From NCBI RefSeq assembly GCF_014646575.1, contig NZ_BMNN01000009.1, forward strand, positions 1-64,000: a DNA stretch of 64,000 bases. Direction: 5' to 3'. The notes under the pieces were generated by a model. It saw only the letters and a list, made by a program, of their open reading frames with translations, searched no databases and was not told where the DNA came from. Positions 21,507-29,783 of this stretch are shown piece after piece. Made by a program: the position numbers and the translations under genes. Origin of the DNA: Halopseudomonas pertucinogena. Lineage in GTDB: Bacteria > Pseudomonadota > Gammaproteobacteria > Pseudomonadales > Pseudomonadaceae. The stretch's first letter is position 1, and each line of letters opens with the position of its first letter.

Positions 21507-22904
21507 ATGTATCAGGCAGACGTCATGTCATCCGATGAGCGCCGCGCGGCCGCTTCGCTGGCCAGCGTGTTCGCTTTCCGCATGCTTGGCCTGTTCATGG
21601 TACTGCCGGTGCTGGCTACCTATGGTGCGGAACTGGATGGGGCAACGCCGCTGCTGATCGGCATGGCCATCGGTGCCTATGGCCTGACCCAGGCATTCCT
21701 GCAGATCCCCTTCGGCATGCTGTCCGACCGGATCGGCCGCAAGCCGGTGATCATCGGCGGGCTGCTGATCTTCGCCCTCGGGGGGCTGGTCGCCGGCCAG
21801 GCGGAGAGCATCCACGGGGTGCTGGCCGGGCGCATTCTGCAGGGGGCCGGCGCCATTGCAGCGGCGATCATGGCGCTGGTCGCCGATCTGACCCGGGACC
21901 AGCACCGCACCAAGGCCATGGCGATGATCGGCATGAGCATCGGCCTGTCCTTCGCCATTGCCATGGTCGCCGGCCCGCTGATTGCCGGCTTTGCCGGGTT
22001 GGCCGGCGTGTTTTATACCACCTCGGTGCTGGCGCTGGTGGGCATTGCACTGGTCGGCCTGGTGGTGCCGACGCCCCGGCAGGTGCAACACCATCGGGAT
22101 GCCGGCGTGGTCCGGGGCGCCTTCCTGCCGGCACTGGCCAATCGGGATCTGCTGCGTCTCAACTACGGTATTGCCGTTCTGCATGCGCTGCTGATGGCCT
22201 GCTTTGTCGCACTGCCGCTGGCCTTGCAGGAACAGGCCGGGTTGCCCCGGGAGGAGCACTGGTGGGTCTATCTCACCGCCTTGCTGCTGTCCTTCGTCGC
22301 CATGGTGCCGCTGATCATCTATGCCGAGCGCCAGCGCCGGATAAAGCGCGTGGTGCTGGGCGCCATCCTGCTGCTGGCCCTGACCCAGCCGGTCATGTGG
22401 CTGACGATGACCTCGCTGAGCGGCCTGGTGGCGGCGATCATACTGTTCTTCACCGCCTTCAACGTGCTCGAGGCGACCATGCCTTCGATGCTCAGCAAGA
22501 TAGCCCCGGCGGGGAGCAAGGGCACCGCCATGGGCATCTATTCCACCAGCCAGTTTGCCGGTGCCGCGCTGGGCGGCATCCTCGGCGGGGCGGTTTACGG
22601 CAGCTTCGGCCTTGGCGGAGTATTCATCTGTTGTGCACTGCTCGCCATTTCCTGGCTGGCGATTGGTGCTACCATGGGCGAGCCTCCATATGTGACGAGC
22701 TATCGTCTGGCAGTAGATCCAATACTGGTCAGGGATGAAGCATTGCTTCGCAGAGTACTGGACGTACCGGGAGTGGCCGAGGCAATCATCGTGGCTGAAG
22801 AAGCAGCCGCCTATATCAAAGTCGACACACAGTTGCTCGATCGCGAGCAACTGGACCGGGTCATCGCACCCGGCACGAATACAGCGCACACCGGAGGAGA
22901 ATGA
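21507..22904 (+). CDS. MFS transporter of the YajR type with C-terminal ferredoxin-like domain
   Basis: The 465-residue protein has twelve hydrophobic segments over about residues 15-390 and the MFS motif [16 protein letters not shown] between segments 2 and 3. Residues about 400-465 form a soluble tail ([20 protein letters not shown]) that resembles the YAM/HMA-like domain of E. coli YajR. The substrate is unknown. The ATG at 21507 is chosen because GCGGAG precedes it. Its stop overlaps the region just before ssb, so the two may be cotranscribed. The uvrA/MFS/ssb order matches P. aeruginosa. Confidence 0.85.
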   Translation: MYQADVMSSDERRAAASLASVFAFRMLGLFMVLPVLATYGAELDGATPLLIGMAIGAYGLTQAFLQIPFGMLSDRIGRKPVIIGGLLIFALGGLVAGQAESIHGVLAGRILQGAGAIAAAIMALVADLTRDQHRTKAMAMIGMSIGLSFAIAMVAGPLIAGFAGLAGVFYTTSVLALVGIALVGLVVPTPRQVQHHRDAGVVRGAFLPALANRDLLRLNYGIAVLHALLMACFVALPLALQEQAGLPREEHWWVYLTALLLSFVAMVPLIIYAERQRRIKRVVLGAILLLALTQPVMWLTMTSLSGLVAAIILFFTAFNVLEATMPSMLSKIAPAGSKGTAMGIYSTSQFAGAALGGILGGAVYGSFGLGGVFICCALLAISWLAIGATMGEPPYVTSYRLAVDPILVRDEALLRRVLDVPGVAEAIIVAEEAAAYIKVDTQLLDREQLDRVIAPGTNTAHTGGE

Positions 22905-22906
22905 AC

Positions 22907-23404
22907 ATGGCCAGAGGCGTAAACAAGGTAATTCTGATCGGTAACGTAGGCGGCGACCCGGAAGTTCGCTACATGCCCAGCGGCAACGCGGTAGCCAACA
23001 TCACCCTGGCCACCACCGACAGCTGGAAGGACAAGCAGACCGGCCAGCAGCAGGAGCGTACCGAATGGCACCGTGTGGTGTTCTTCGGCCGGCTGGCGGA
23101 GGTCGTCGGCGAGTACGTGCGCAAGGGCACCAAGATGTACGTCGAGGGCCGCCTGCAGACCCGCGAGTGGGAGAAGGACGGCGTCAAGCGCTACACCACC
23201 GAAATCGTCGTCGACATCGGCGGCCAGATGCAGCTGCTAGACAGCCGCCCGCAGGGTGAAGGCATGGCGCCCCGTGCGCAGCAGTCGCGCCCGGCGCCCC
23301 AGCAGCAGTACAACCAGCAGCCCGCCGCCCAGCAACCGGCCCAGCAGCCGCAGGCGCAGCAGATGCCGGATTACGACAGCTTTGATGATGACATTCCGTT
23401 CTGA
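22907..23404 (+). CDS. ssb: Single-stranded DNA-binding protein
   Basis: The 165-residue protein has an OB fold (about 1-110, [19 protein letters not shown]), a Gln/Pro/Ala-rich linker (about 118-152) and the acidic tail DSFDDDIPF that recruits replication and repair partners. The ATG at 22907 is preferred over 22901 because GGAGGA at 22893-22898 then has a good spacer. It coats single-stranded DNA in replication, repair and recombination. A terminator follows. Confidence 0.96.
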   Translation: MARGVNKVILIGNVGGDPEVRYMPSGNAVANITLATTDSWKDKQTGQQQERTEWHRVVFFGRLAEVVGEYVRKGTKMYVEGRLQTREWEKDGVKRYTTEIVVDIGGQMQLLDSRPQGEGMAPRAQQSRPAPQQQYNQQPAAQQPAQQPQAQQMPDYDSFDDDIPF

Positions 23405-23422
23405 AATAGAGCTGTGTGTCAG

Positions 23423-23462
23423 GCCCGGGATAGCCGACCATGGTTTACTCGGGCTTTTTTTT
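23423..23462 (+). terminator. Terminator after ssb
   Basis: GCCCG (23423-23427) pairs with CGGGC (23450-23454), followed by eight T. The loop of 22 nt is long and the stem short, so efficiency is uncertain. Confidence 0.6.
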
Positions 23463-23484
23463 GCCCAGCATCTGCGGAGCATGC

Positions 23485-24162
23485 ATGTCAGAGATCTATT
23501 TCGTTCGCCACGGTCAGGCCTCCTTCGGCACCGGTAACTATGACCAGCTGTCCGAGCTGGGCCACGAGCAGGCATGGTTGCTGGGCGAGTACTTCCGTGA
23601 GCGGGAGATACGCTTCGACCACATCATTACCGGAGACATGGTGCGCCACCGGGAAACCGCCGAAGGCATCTGCGTGGGCATGGGGCTGGAAGCGCAGCAG
23701 TTCGAGGTGTATCCCGAACTCAACGAGTTCGACTTCCATTCGGTACTGCGCGCCTATACCACCCAGTTTCCCGATCAGGCGCTGCCCGAGAAACCGGTCG
23801 CTGCGGATTTCTTCCGGCGTCTGAAAAAGGGCATCCTGCTCTGGTCTGCGGGGGAGCTGCAGGGCGAGTTGCCGGAAACCTGGGCCAGTTTCGAGCAGCG
23901 CCTGGCGGCCTTCCGTGAGAGCGTGATGCAGCGCCACAGCGGTCAGCGGGTACTGGCGGTGAGTTCCGGCGGTGCCATCGCCATGCTCATACGGCAGCTG
24001 CTGCAGGCGCCCGAGTCGGTCATGGTCGAACTGAACCTTCAGACCCGCAATACTGCGGTGACGCACTGCCGGTTCAACTCCCGCGCCATGCGCCTGAGCA
24101 GTTTCAACAACGTACCGCATCTGGATCGACGGGATCGCGAGGCGATGATCACCTATACCTGA
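23485..24162 (+). CDS. Histidine phosphatase family protein (phosphoglycerate mutase-like)
   Basis: The 225-residue protein starts MSEIYFVRHGQASFG; RHG carries the phosphohistidine. The second conserved region ITGDMVRHRETAEG and the late VLAVSSGGAIAML, in place of the usual second histidine motif, mark the branch-1 superfamily. Substrate is unknown; it is more likely a broad phosphatase than the glycolytic mutase. The ATG at 23485 follows GCGGAGC. It lies between ssb and the reductase gene on the same strand. Confidence 0.85.
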   Translation: MSEIYFVRHGQASFGTGNYDQLSELGHEQAWLLGEYFREREIRFDHIITGDMVRHRETAEGICVGMGLEAQQFEVYPELNEFDFHSVLRAYTTQFPDQALPEKPVAADFFRRLKKGILLWSAGELQGELPETWASFEQRLAAFRESVMQRHSGQRVLAVSSGGAIAMLIRQLLQAPESVMVELNLQTRNTAVTHCRFNSRAMRLSSFNNVPHLDRRDREAMITYT

Positions 24163-24239
24163 ACCGAATGCTGCAGATGACGGGATCGGCAGAACATTGC
24201 ACAATGCGCATTCTCATGTGTATTGGTGGGTTTAACTGA

Positions 24240-25121
24240 ATGCGAATGCGGGTATTGGTGCTCGGAGCGGAGAATGCGCTGGGTCAGGCATTGCTGGCAC
24301 AGGCGGCACTCGAATTCATCCAGCTGGAAGCAGTGGAACGCCCGGAGCAGGGCTGGCAGCCGGAAATGGCCGATCAGTTGCTGGGCGGAGCCAAGCCGGA
24401 TCTGGTGCTGAACCTGGCGTTCTACCGGGAGCAGTTCCAGCTTGGAATCCAGGACCCGGACACGCTGCAGGCCCAACGGCAATTCGATGAGCGCCTGATC
24501 GAAGGGTGCGCGGCGGCGGGCAGTACCCTGATCATGCTGTCCAGCGCCCGGGTATTCGATGGCACCCGAACCGCAGCCTATACGGAAAAGGACGAGGAGC
24601 GCCCGGCCGGCCCGCTGGGTCAGCTCCACTGGGAGCTGGAACGCAGCCTGCGCACCCGCTGTCAGCGGCATGTGGTGCTGCGCTTCAGCTGGCTGCTCGA
24701 CAGTGCCGCTGGCGGCCCGCTGGCGCAGATCGTATCCGCCATGGAGCAGGGCGCCACGCTGACCCTGCCGGAGGAATGGCGCGGCAACCCGACCCCGGTG
24801 GCGGACGCCGCCCGGGTTATTCTTTCTGTGCTCAAGCAGCTCGACTGTGCCGCGCCGGTGTTCGGTACCTACCAGTATGGCAGCGCCGAAGCGACCACCT
24901 GGATCGCCTTCGTCCAGTGCGTCATGCAGGAGCTCATCGGCCGCGGGCAGCTCGCAGGGGACGTGGCCTTCCAGGCGGTGCCCTTCGCCGAGCTGCCGGC
25001 CGTGGCGGGCCGACCGCAGAACGCGGCCCTGTCCAGCCGCAAGCTGATGATGGTGTTCGGCATCAAGCCGCGCAGCTGGCGCAGCCAGCTACCGCAGCTG
25101 CTGGACGAGCTGTCCTCCTGA
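24240..25121 (+). CDS. RmlD-like NAD(P)-dependent sugar-nucleotide reductase family protein
   Basis: This 293-residue short-chain dehydrogenase-like protein starts MRMRVLVLGAENALGQALL, a degenerate GxxGxxG nucleotide-binding loop (GAENALG). LSSARVFDG and TPVADAARVIL match the dTDP-4-dehydrorhamnose reductase (RmlD) group. The usual YxxxK is degenerate: PLGQLHWELERSL lies where it is expected, so catalytic activity is doubtful. No other rhamnose genes are nearby. It may be a regulatory or redox-sensing relative. An alternative start is the ATG at 24246. Confidence 0.65.
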   Translation: MRMRVLVLGAENALGQALLAQAALEFIQLEAVERPEQGWQPEMADQLLGGAKPDLVLNLAFYREQFQLGIQDPDTLQAQRQFDERLIEGCAAAGSTLIMLSSARVFDGTRTAAYTEKDEERPAGPLGQLHWELERSLRTRCQRHVVLRFSWLLDSAAGGPLAQIVSAMEQGATLTLPEEWRGNPTPVADAARVILSVLKQLDCAAPVFGTYQYGSAEATTWIAFVQCVMQELIGRGQLAGDVAFQAVPFAELPAVAGRPQNAALSSRKLMMVFGIKPRSWRSQLPQLLDELSS

Positions 25122-25131
25122 GCTCGACATG

Positions 25132-25157
25132 AAAACGGCCGCAGTCGCGGCCGTTTC
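25132..25157. terminator. Bidirectional hairpin between convergent genes
   Basis: AAACGGCCGC (25133-25142) and GCGGCCGTTT (25147-25156) form a perfect 10-bp stem with a 4-nt loop, between the reductase gene and ompW. T-runs are short on both strands. Confidence 0.7.
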
Positions 25158-25172
25158 GTGTTGCTGTGCCTG

Positions 25173-25856
25173 TCAGAACTTGTAGCCCAGGCCGACCATG
25201 TAGACCCAGGGGTCGACGTCCACGTCAACCTTGACCCGGTCGCCGGCCAGTGTGGTCTTGCCGGTGGTGTCGATATCAATGTAGCGAACCTGGGCGTTGA
25301 CCATCCAGTTGTCGTTGAGCATGTAATCCGCACCGATCTGTGCCGCGAGACCCCAGGAATTGTCCAGGCTCAGGCCGCTGAAGCCGTTGTCCTTCGCAGC
25401 GCTGCTGAGGTCTTCGTCAAAGAACCAGGTGAAGTTCACCCCGGCGCCCACATAGGGTTTGAAGGCCGAGCTGTTATCCAGCGGATAGTAGACCAAGCTG
25501 ACGGTGGGTGGCAGATGTTTGATGCTTCCCAGTTTTCCGTCAATCGGAGCGCCCAGTCCTTGTACGCCTACATCATGACTGAACGGGGTGGCCGCCAGCA
25601 GCTCGATACCGACGCTGTCGGTCAGCATGTAGGCAAAGTTCAGCCCCAGCTGAGTATCACTGTCCAGCGTGGCTTTGCCACCCAGGTTTCCCGCTACGGC
25701 ATGCTTGATGCCGGAGCTGTCTTCGTGCGGATCAACAGTTACCGCGCCAGCACGAACAATGATGTCACCGGCCTGGTGGGCCTGGGCAACGGAAGCGGCC
25801 AGCAGCGCCGGGGCAAGCAACAGGGCGGCGGAAAGTCGGGATAGGGTACGGGCCAT
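25173..25856 (-). CDS. ompW: Outer membrane protein OmpW/OprG family
   Basis: The 227-residue protein has a signal peptide (about 1-26, ending SVAQAHQAGD) and alternating strands of an eight-stranded beta barrel; motifs GLNFAYMLTDSVGIELLAAT and the C-terminal PWVYMVGLGYKF, ending in Phe, are typical for OmpW. It is thought to pass small hydrophobic molecules, and OprG of P. aeruginosa responds to iron and anaerobiosis through ANR. Here an ANR-like box lies at the expected position upstream. It converges with the reductase gene. Confidence 0.9.
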   Translation of the reverse strand: MARTLSRLSAALLLAPALLAASVAQAHQAGDIIVRAGAVTVDPHEDSSGIKHAVAGNLGGKATLDSDTQLGLNFAYMLTDSVGIELLAATPFSHDVGVQGLGAPIDGKLGSIKHLPPTVSLVYYPLDNSSAFKPYVGAGVNFTWFFDEDLSSAAKDNGFSGLSLDNSWGLAAQIGADYMLNDNWMVNAQVRYIDIDTTGKTTLAGDRVKVDVDVDPWVYMVGLGYKF

Positions 25857-25888
25857 GGATCAACTCCTGAAAACGTTTCGATGGGTCC

Positions 25889-25930
25889 ACTTTACGAAGA
25901 GTGCGAAGCCCGGATATTGATCTACGGCAA
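25889..25930 (-). promoter_or_regulatory. Candidate ANR/FNR-dependent promoter of ompW
   Basis: On the minus strand TTGCCGTAGATCAA (25930-25917) matches 9 of 10 fixed positions of the ANR/FNR palindrome (TTGAC/TTGAT-N4-ATCAA). A -10 box TAAAGT lies at 25894-25889, which places +1 near 25882 and the box centre at -41.5. OprG, the P. aeruginosa homologue, is known to be ANR-controlled. Confidence 0.6.
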
Positions 25931-25983
25931 TTGTTGGCCAATCACCGTTGCGACGGGATGTCACGGTTGTATTATTCGAGAAC

Positions 25984-26002
25984 GGAGATGATAATGGTTC
26001 TC
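25984..26002 (+). promoter_or_regulatory. Candidate Fur box before the TonB2-type operon
   Basis: GGAGATGATAATGGTTCTC fits about 13 of 19 positions of the Fur consensus, including the ATGATAAT core. It lies 44 bp before the DUF3450 start. A Fur site would fit an energising system for iron or haem receptors. A match of this strength could be chance. Confidence 0.4.
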
Positions 26003-26045
26003 TTTTGTGGCGAGGCGTCCGCCTCGTTGTTGCTGGAGATACCGG

Positions 26046-26813
26046 ATGAGAGCGGTTTGGATAATCCTGATGGCAGGGCTGATGCCCCTTGCGGCGCTTG
26101 CCCAGAGCGCGGGCGAGCAGGCGCTGACCGAGGGCGAAGCACTGATGACCGATGCACAGCGTTCACAGCAGCGCATCGATGAACTGGATGATGCAACCAG
26201 GGAGGCGCTGAACCGCTATCGCCATGCGCTGCAGCAGAAGGAGCAGCTTGCCGACTACAACAGGCAACTGGCCGAGATGGTCGAGTCACAACGCCGCGAG
26301 CTGGACGACCTGCAGGCACAGCTGGCGACCATCGAGGAAACCCAGGCCGAGATCATGCCCATGCTGCAGCGCATGGTCACTTCGCTGGAGCAGTTCATCG
26401 AGCTGGACGTGCCCTTCCTTGAAGAGGAGCGCGCCGACCGTCTGGCCCAGCTCAAGGCATTGATGGTACGCCCAGAGGTCAGCGTCGCCGAAAAGTATCG
26501 CCGGGTGCTCGAGGCGTACCAGATTGAAAGCGATTATGGCCGCACCCTCGAAGCCTGGCGCGGCAGTCTGGCAATCGATGGCAGCGAGCGGGTGGTCGAG
26601 TTTCTGCGTCTGGGCCGTCTGATGCTGTTCTACCAGACACTCGATGGTCATGTTCAGGGCTATTGGGATACTGCAACCCGGCAGTGGCAGCCGCTGCCGG
26701 CCAGTTACAGCCGTACCCTCCAGCAGGGCCTGGATATGGCACGCCAACAGCAGACGCCAGCGCTGCTGCGTCTGCCGCTGCCGCCGGTCAGTGAACAGGG
26801 AGCCGCCCAATGA
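26046..26813 (+). CDS. DUF3450 periplasmic coiled-coil protein of the TonB2-type operon
   Basis: The 255-residue protein has a signal peptide (MRAVWIILMAGLMPLAALAQ) and a long coiled coil (about residues 25-105), then a globular part containing VAEKYRRVLEAYQIESDYGRT. This is the DUF3450 pattern, found next to TtpC/ExbB/ExbD/TonB in Vibrio and other gammaproteobacteria. The ATG at 26046 follows CTGGAG and starts the signal peptide. The role is unknown; it probably joins the periplasmic part of the complex. The stop overlaps the next gene by 4 nt. Confidence 0.82.
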   Translation: MRAVWIILMAGLMPLAALAQSAGEQALTEGEALMTDAQRSQQRIDELDDATREALNRYRHALQQKEQLADYNRQLAEMVESQRRELDDLQAQLATIEETQAEIMPMLQRMVTSLEQFIELDVPFLEEERADRLAQLKALMVRPEVSVAEKYRRVLEAYQIESDYGRTLEAWRGSLAIDGSERVVEFLRLGRLMLFYQTLDGHVQGYWDTATRQWQPLPASYSRTLQQGLDMARQQQTPALLRLPLPPVSEQGAAQ

Positions 26814-28153
26814 ATCGTTTTCTCTTCGTCCTCATTCTGGCCTTGGCCAGTCCGCTGGCGCTGGCCCAGCCGGCCAGTCTGGAGCAGCTGCTGCAGGATA
26901 TCCGCGAACTGCGTAGCAACGAGCAGGCTGCCATGCGCGAGCGTGAAGCGCAGTTCCTGCGTGAGCGTGATAATCAGCAGCAGCTGATGCAGCGGGCCGA
27001 AGCCGAGCTCGCACCGATTCAGGCTGAAGCGGATCGCCTCAAAGCCGAATTCGATCAGCTGGAACAGGCTCTGGCTGACACCGAAGCGGAAATGAAACAG
27101 CGCAGTGGCTATCTTGGCGAGCTGTTCGGCGTAGTCCGCCAGACCGCCTCGGATACCCGCAGTCAGTGGCAGGATTCGCTGCTGAATGTGCAATTCCCCG
27201 AGCGGCTCGCACGGCTGGATCAACTGGCCTCGGCCAGTCAGATCCCCACCGTGGAGACACTCGAGCAGTTCTGGTTCATGCTGCAGGAAGACATGACCGC
27301 CAGCGGCCGGATCAGCCGGGTAACCGCGCCGGTGATCAACCGGGATGGCCAGCAGCAGGATCTGCCGGTGGTGCTGGTCGGACCTTTCGTGGCCCTGGCT
27401 GATGGCCAGTATCTGAGCTACCGCCCGGAAGTGGGGGCGCTGCAGGTGGTCGGCCGCCAGCCCAGCCGCAGTCTGGTGGATGACTTCCTCGCTCCGCGTA
27501 CCGAGCTGGCGGACCTGCTGGTGGATCCGACCCGCGGCACCGTGCTGGCACAGATGCAGCAGACGCCTTCACTCATGGACCGGATCCGGCAGGGTGGCCT
27601 GGTCGGCTATGTGATCATGGCCCTCGGAGCACTTGGCGTGCTGCTGGCACTGGTCAAGCTGGTCTGGCTGTTCAGAGTGTCGGGGCGGATCGACCGTCAG
27701 GCCGATCAGCTGGGCACCCCGCGTGACGATAACCCCCTCGGTCGCATTCTCGGAGTGATCGGTGATCAGCCGAAGCTGGAAGACCTGGAAACCCTCGAAC
27801 TGAGGCTGGACGAGGCGATACTGAGGGAGACGCCAGCGCTGGAGCGCGGGAACGCGCTGATCAAGCTGCTGGCGGCGGTGGCACCACTGCTGGGATTGCT
27901 CGGTACCGTCACCGGCATGATCGTGACCTTCCAGGCCATCACCCTGTTCGGCACCAGTGATCCCAAGCTGATGGCTGGGGGTATTTCCCAGGCGCTGGTG
28001 ACGACTGTCCTGGGTCTGGTGGTGGCCATACCGTTGCTGTTCCTGCATGCAACGCTGGCGGCACGCAGCAAGGCCCTGGTGCAGATGCTGGAACAACAGA
28101 GTGCCGGGCTGATCGCCCTGCATCTGGAGCCGGGGGCGCGACGCGGTGAGTGA
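26810..28153 (+). CDS. TtpC-like MotA/TolQ/ExbB proton channel family protein
   Basis: The 447-residue protein has a signal peptide (1-19), a coiled-coil periplasmic part (about 25-105), a DUF3450-like globular region and three membrane segments (about 262-288, 349-376, 394-416) with the ExbB signature LLGLLGTVTGMIVTFQAI. This layout equals TtpC of Vibrio TonB2 systems, an extra component needed for transport through some TonB-dependent receptors. ATGA overlap with the preceding gene and an 8-nt overlap with the next point to tight coupling. Confidence 0.87.
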   Translation: MNRFLFVLILALASPLALAQPASLEQLLQDIRELRSNEQAAMREREAQFLRERDNQQQLMQRAEAELAPIQAEADRLKAEFDQLEQALADTEAEMKQRSGYLGELFGVVRQTASDTRSQWQDSLLNVQFPERLARLDQLASASQIPTVETLEQFWFMLQEDMTASGRISRVTAPVINRDGQQQDLPVVLVGPFVALADGQYLSYRPEVGALQVVGRQPSRSLVDDFLAPRTELADLLVDPTRGTVLAQMQQTPSLMDRIRQGGLVGYVIMALGALGVLLALVKLVWLFRVSGRIDRQADQLGTPRDDNPLGRILGVIGDQPKLEDLETLELRLDEAILRETPALERGNALIKLLAAVAPLLGLLGTVTGMIVTFQAITLFGTSDPKLMAGGISQALVTTVLGLVVAIPLLFLHATLAARSKALVQMLEQQSAGLIALHLEPGARRGE

Positions 28154-28661
28154 GCCGCTCTGGTTGCTCCGGGACTTCCTGGACAGCGGAGGGTGGGTCC
28201 TGTGGGTCATCCTCGGGGTCACCATTGTGCTGTGGACCCTGCTGGTGGAGCGTCTCTGGTATCTGTGGCGGATCTTTCCCCTGCGCTGCGCCAGCCTTGA
28301 GCGGCATTGGCAGCGGAGAAGTGACCGCAGCAGCGTGGCAGCGCGCTATGTGCGCCAGGCCTGGCTGTCAATAGCACGGCAGCGGCTGGAGCGCTTCATG
28401 CCGCTGATCCGGGTACTCATTGCACTGTGTCCGCTGCTCGGGCTGCTGGGCACTGTGAGCGGCATGGTCCAGGTGTTCGATGTGCTGTCCATCGGCGGCA
28501 CCGGCAACCCCAGAGCGATGGCCGCCGGGGTGTCCCGGGCCACCGTGCCGACCATGGCGGGAATGGTGATCGCCATCAGCGGATTGTTTTGTCTGGCCCG
28601 GCTCGACGCCAAATCCAGACTGGCCATGCAGCGGTTGACCGACCGCCTGCGCCACGAATAG
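28146..28661 (+). CDS. exbB: ExbB-type proton channel protein
   Basis: The short 171-residue ExbB has three membrane segments (about 17-37, 88-115, 134-156) and the motif LIALCPLLGLLGTVSGMVQVFDV. With ExbD it uses the proton gradient to energise TonB. The start is GTG at 28146, inside the end of the TtpC-like gene; no ATG gives the first hydrophobic segment. Size and order match ExbB2 of Vibrio TonB2 operons. Confidence 0.9.
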   Translation: MSEPLWLLRDFLDSGGWVLWVILGVTIVLWTLLVERLWYLWRIFPLRCASLERHWQRRSDRSSVAARYVRQAWLSIARQRLERFMPLIRVLIALCPLLGLLGTVSGMVQVFDVLSIGGTGNPRAMAAGVSRATVPTMAGMVIAISGLFCLARLDAKSRLAMQRLTDRLRHE

Positions 28662-28672
28662 GAAAGCTACCC

Positions 28673-29086
28673 ATGCGCATGCGCAGACACTCAGCTAGCA
28701 GCGATGACGAAGCCGGTATCGACCTGACGCCAATGCTTGACGTCGTGTTCATCATGCTGATCTTCTTCATCGTCACCAGCACCTTCATCAAGACCACGGG
28801 CATCGAGATCAACACGCCCACGGCCGACAGCGCCGAGCAGCAGCCCCGCGCCAACATCCTGATTGCCGTGGACCCCAACGGGGAAATCTGGATTGACCGG
28901 CAACAGGTGGACATCCGCGGCGTTCGTGCTGCGGTTGAACGGCTGCGTGTGGATCAGCCGGACAGCAGCGTCGTGGTTCAGGCCGACCAGGATGCGCGCA
29001 GTGGCGTGGTAATCCGAGTGATGGATCAGGTGCGGCTGGCCGGAGTGACCGACGTGGCGCTGGCGGCAACAGCGGGAGCCAACTGA
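28673..29086 (+). CDS. exbD: ExbD/TolR family protein
   Basis: The 137 residues have one N-terminal membrane helix with the proton-carrying aspartate in the motif IDLTPMLDVVFIMLIFFIVT (about 17-36), then a periplasmic domain. It pairs with ExbB. The ATG at 28673 has AGGAAAG upstream; a second ATG at 28679 is also possible. The TGA overlaps the tonB ATG by one base (TGATG). Confidence 0.92.
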   Translation: MRMRRHSASSDDEAGIDLTPMLDVVFIMLIFFIVTSTFIKTTGIEINTPTADSAEQQPRANILIAVDPNGEIWIDRQQVDIRGVRAAVERLRVDQPDSSVVVQADQDARSGVVIRVMDQVRLAGVTDVALAATAGAN

Positions 29087-29781
29087 TGCGGCTGCTGGTC
29101 AGCTTTGCCGGTGGCCTGCTGGTGGCGCTGGCGCTGTTTGCACTGATGATGTTGCTGGTCATGCCGCCCCAGGATAATCGGGAGGAGAGCGGCGAGCTGG
29201 CGCGGATCAGCTTCGTGCGCAGCGTGGCCGATACGTCCAGCGACAGCCGTGAGCGTCAGCCCCGACAGGCGCCGGAACGGCCGCAGCCGCCCGAGCTGCC
29301 CACGCCGCAGACGGCGCCGCCGCAGCCCCAGGTCAGCACACAGGTCCAGCTCAACATCGAGGTGCCCAGCCTGCCGACGCCCGGGCTGAGCATTGCCGTG
29401 ACACCGTCCATGGCCGGGCTGACTGCGGCGGAAGCGCCGGCGATAGCGCAGCCGGCGGAGTCGACGGCGCCGGCCGCAGCGCCACCGCCGGCCGGACCGG
29501 CTACCTCGGAGGAAGTTACGCCACTGGTGGATATTCCACCCAATTATCCCCCGCGGGCGCTGGCCGCAGGGATCGAAGGCGAGGTGACCCTGGCCTTCAC
29601 CATCACTGCCGAGGGCCGGGTCGAGAACCTGCGGGTAACCGATGCGAAACCCCGCGGCGTATTCGAACGGGAAGCGCGGCGGGCGGCCGGACGCTGGCGT
29701 TTTGCACCACGCCGGGAAAACGGCCAGCCAGTGGCGCGCGAAGCGACCAAAACACTGTATTTCCGTCTGGAGGGAAGGTGA
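29086..29781 (+). CDS. tonB: TonB family energy transducer
   Basis: The 231-residue protein has a membrane anchor (about 1-24), a Pro/Gln/Ala-rich spacer (about 60-148) and the C-terminal TonB fold (about 150-231: PNYPPRALAAGIEGEVTLAF ... AARRAAGRWRFAPRRENG). It transmits energy to outer-membrane receptors. The start overlaps exbD. No TonB-dependent receptor gene lies in the window, so its partner is encoded elsewhere. Confidence 0.9.
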   Translation: MRLLVSFAGGLLVALALFALMMLLVMPPQDNREESGELARISFVRSVADTSSDSRERQPRQAPERPQPPELPTPQTAPPQPQVSTQVQLNIEVPSLPTPGLSIAVTPSMAGLTAAEAPAIAQPAESTAPAAAPPPAGPATSEEVTPLVDIPPNYPPRALAAGIEGEVTLAFTITAEGRVENLRVTDAKPRGVFEREARRAAGRWRFAPRRENGQPVAREATKTLYFRLEGR

Positions 29782-29783
29782 TC

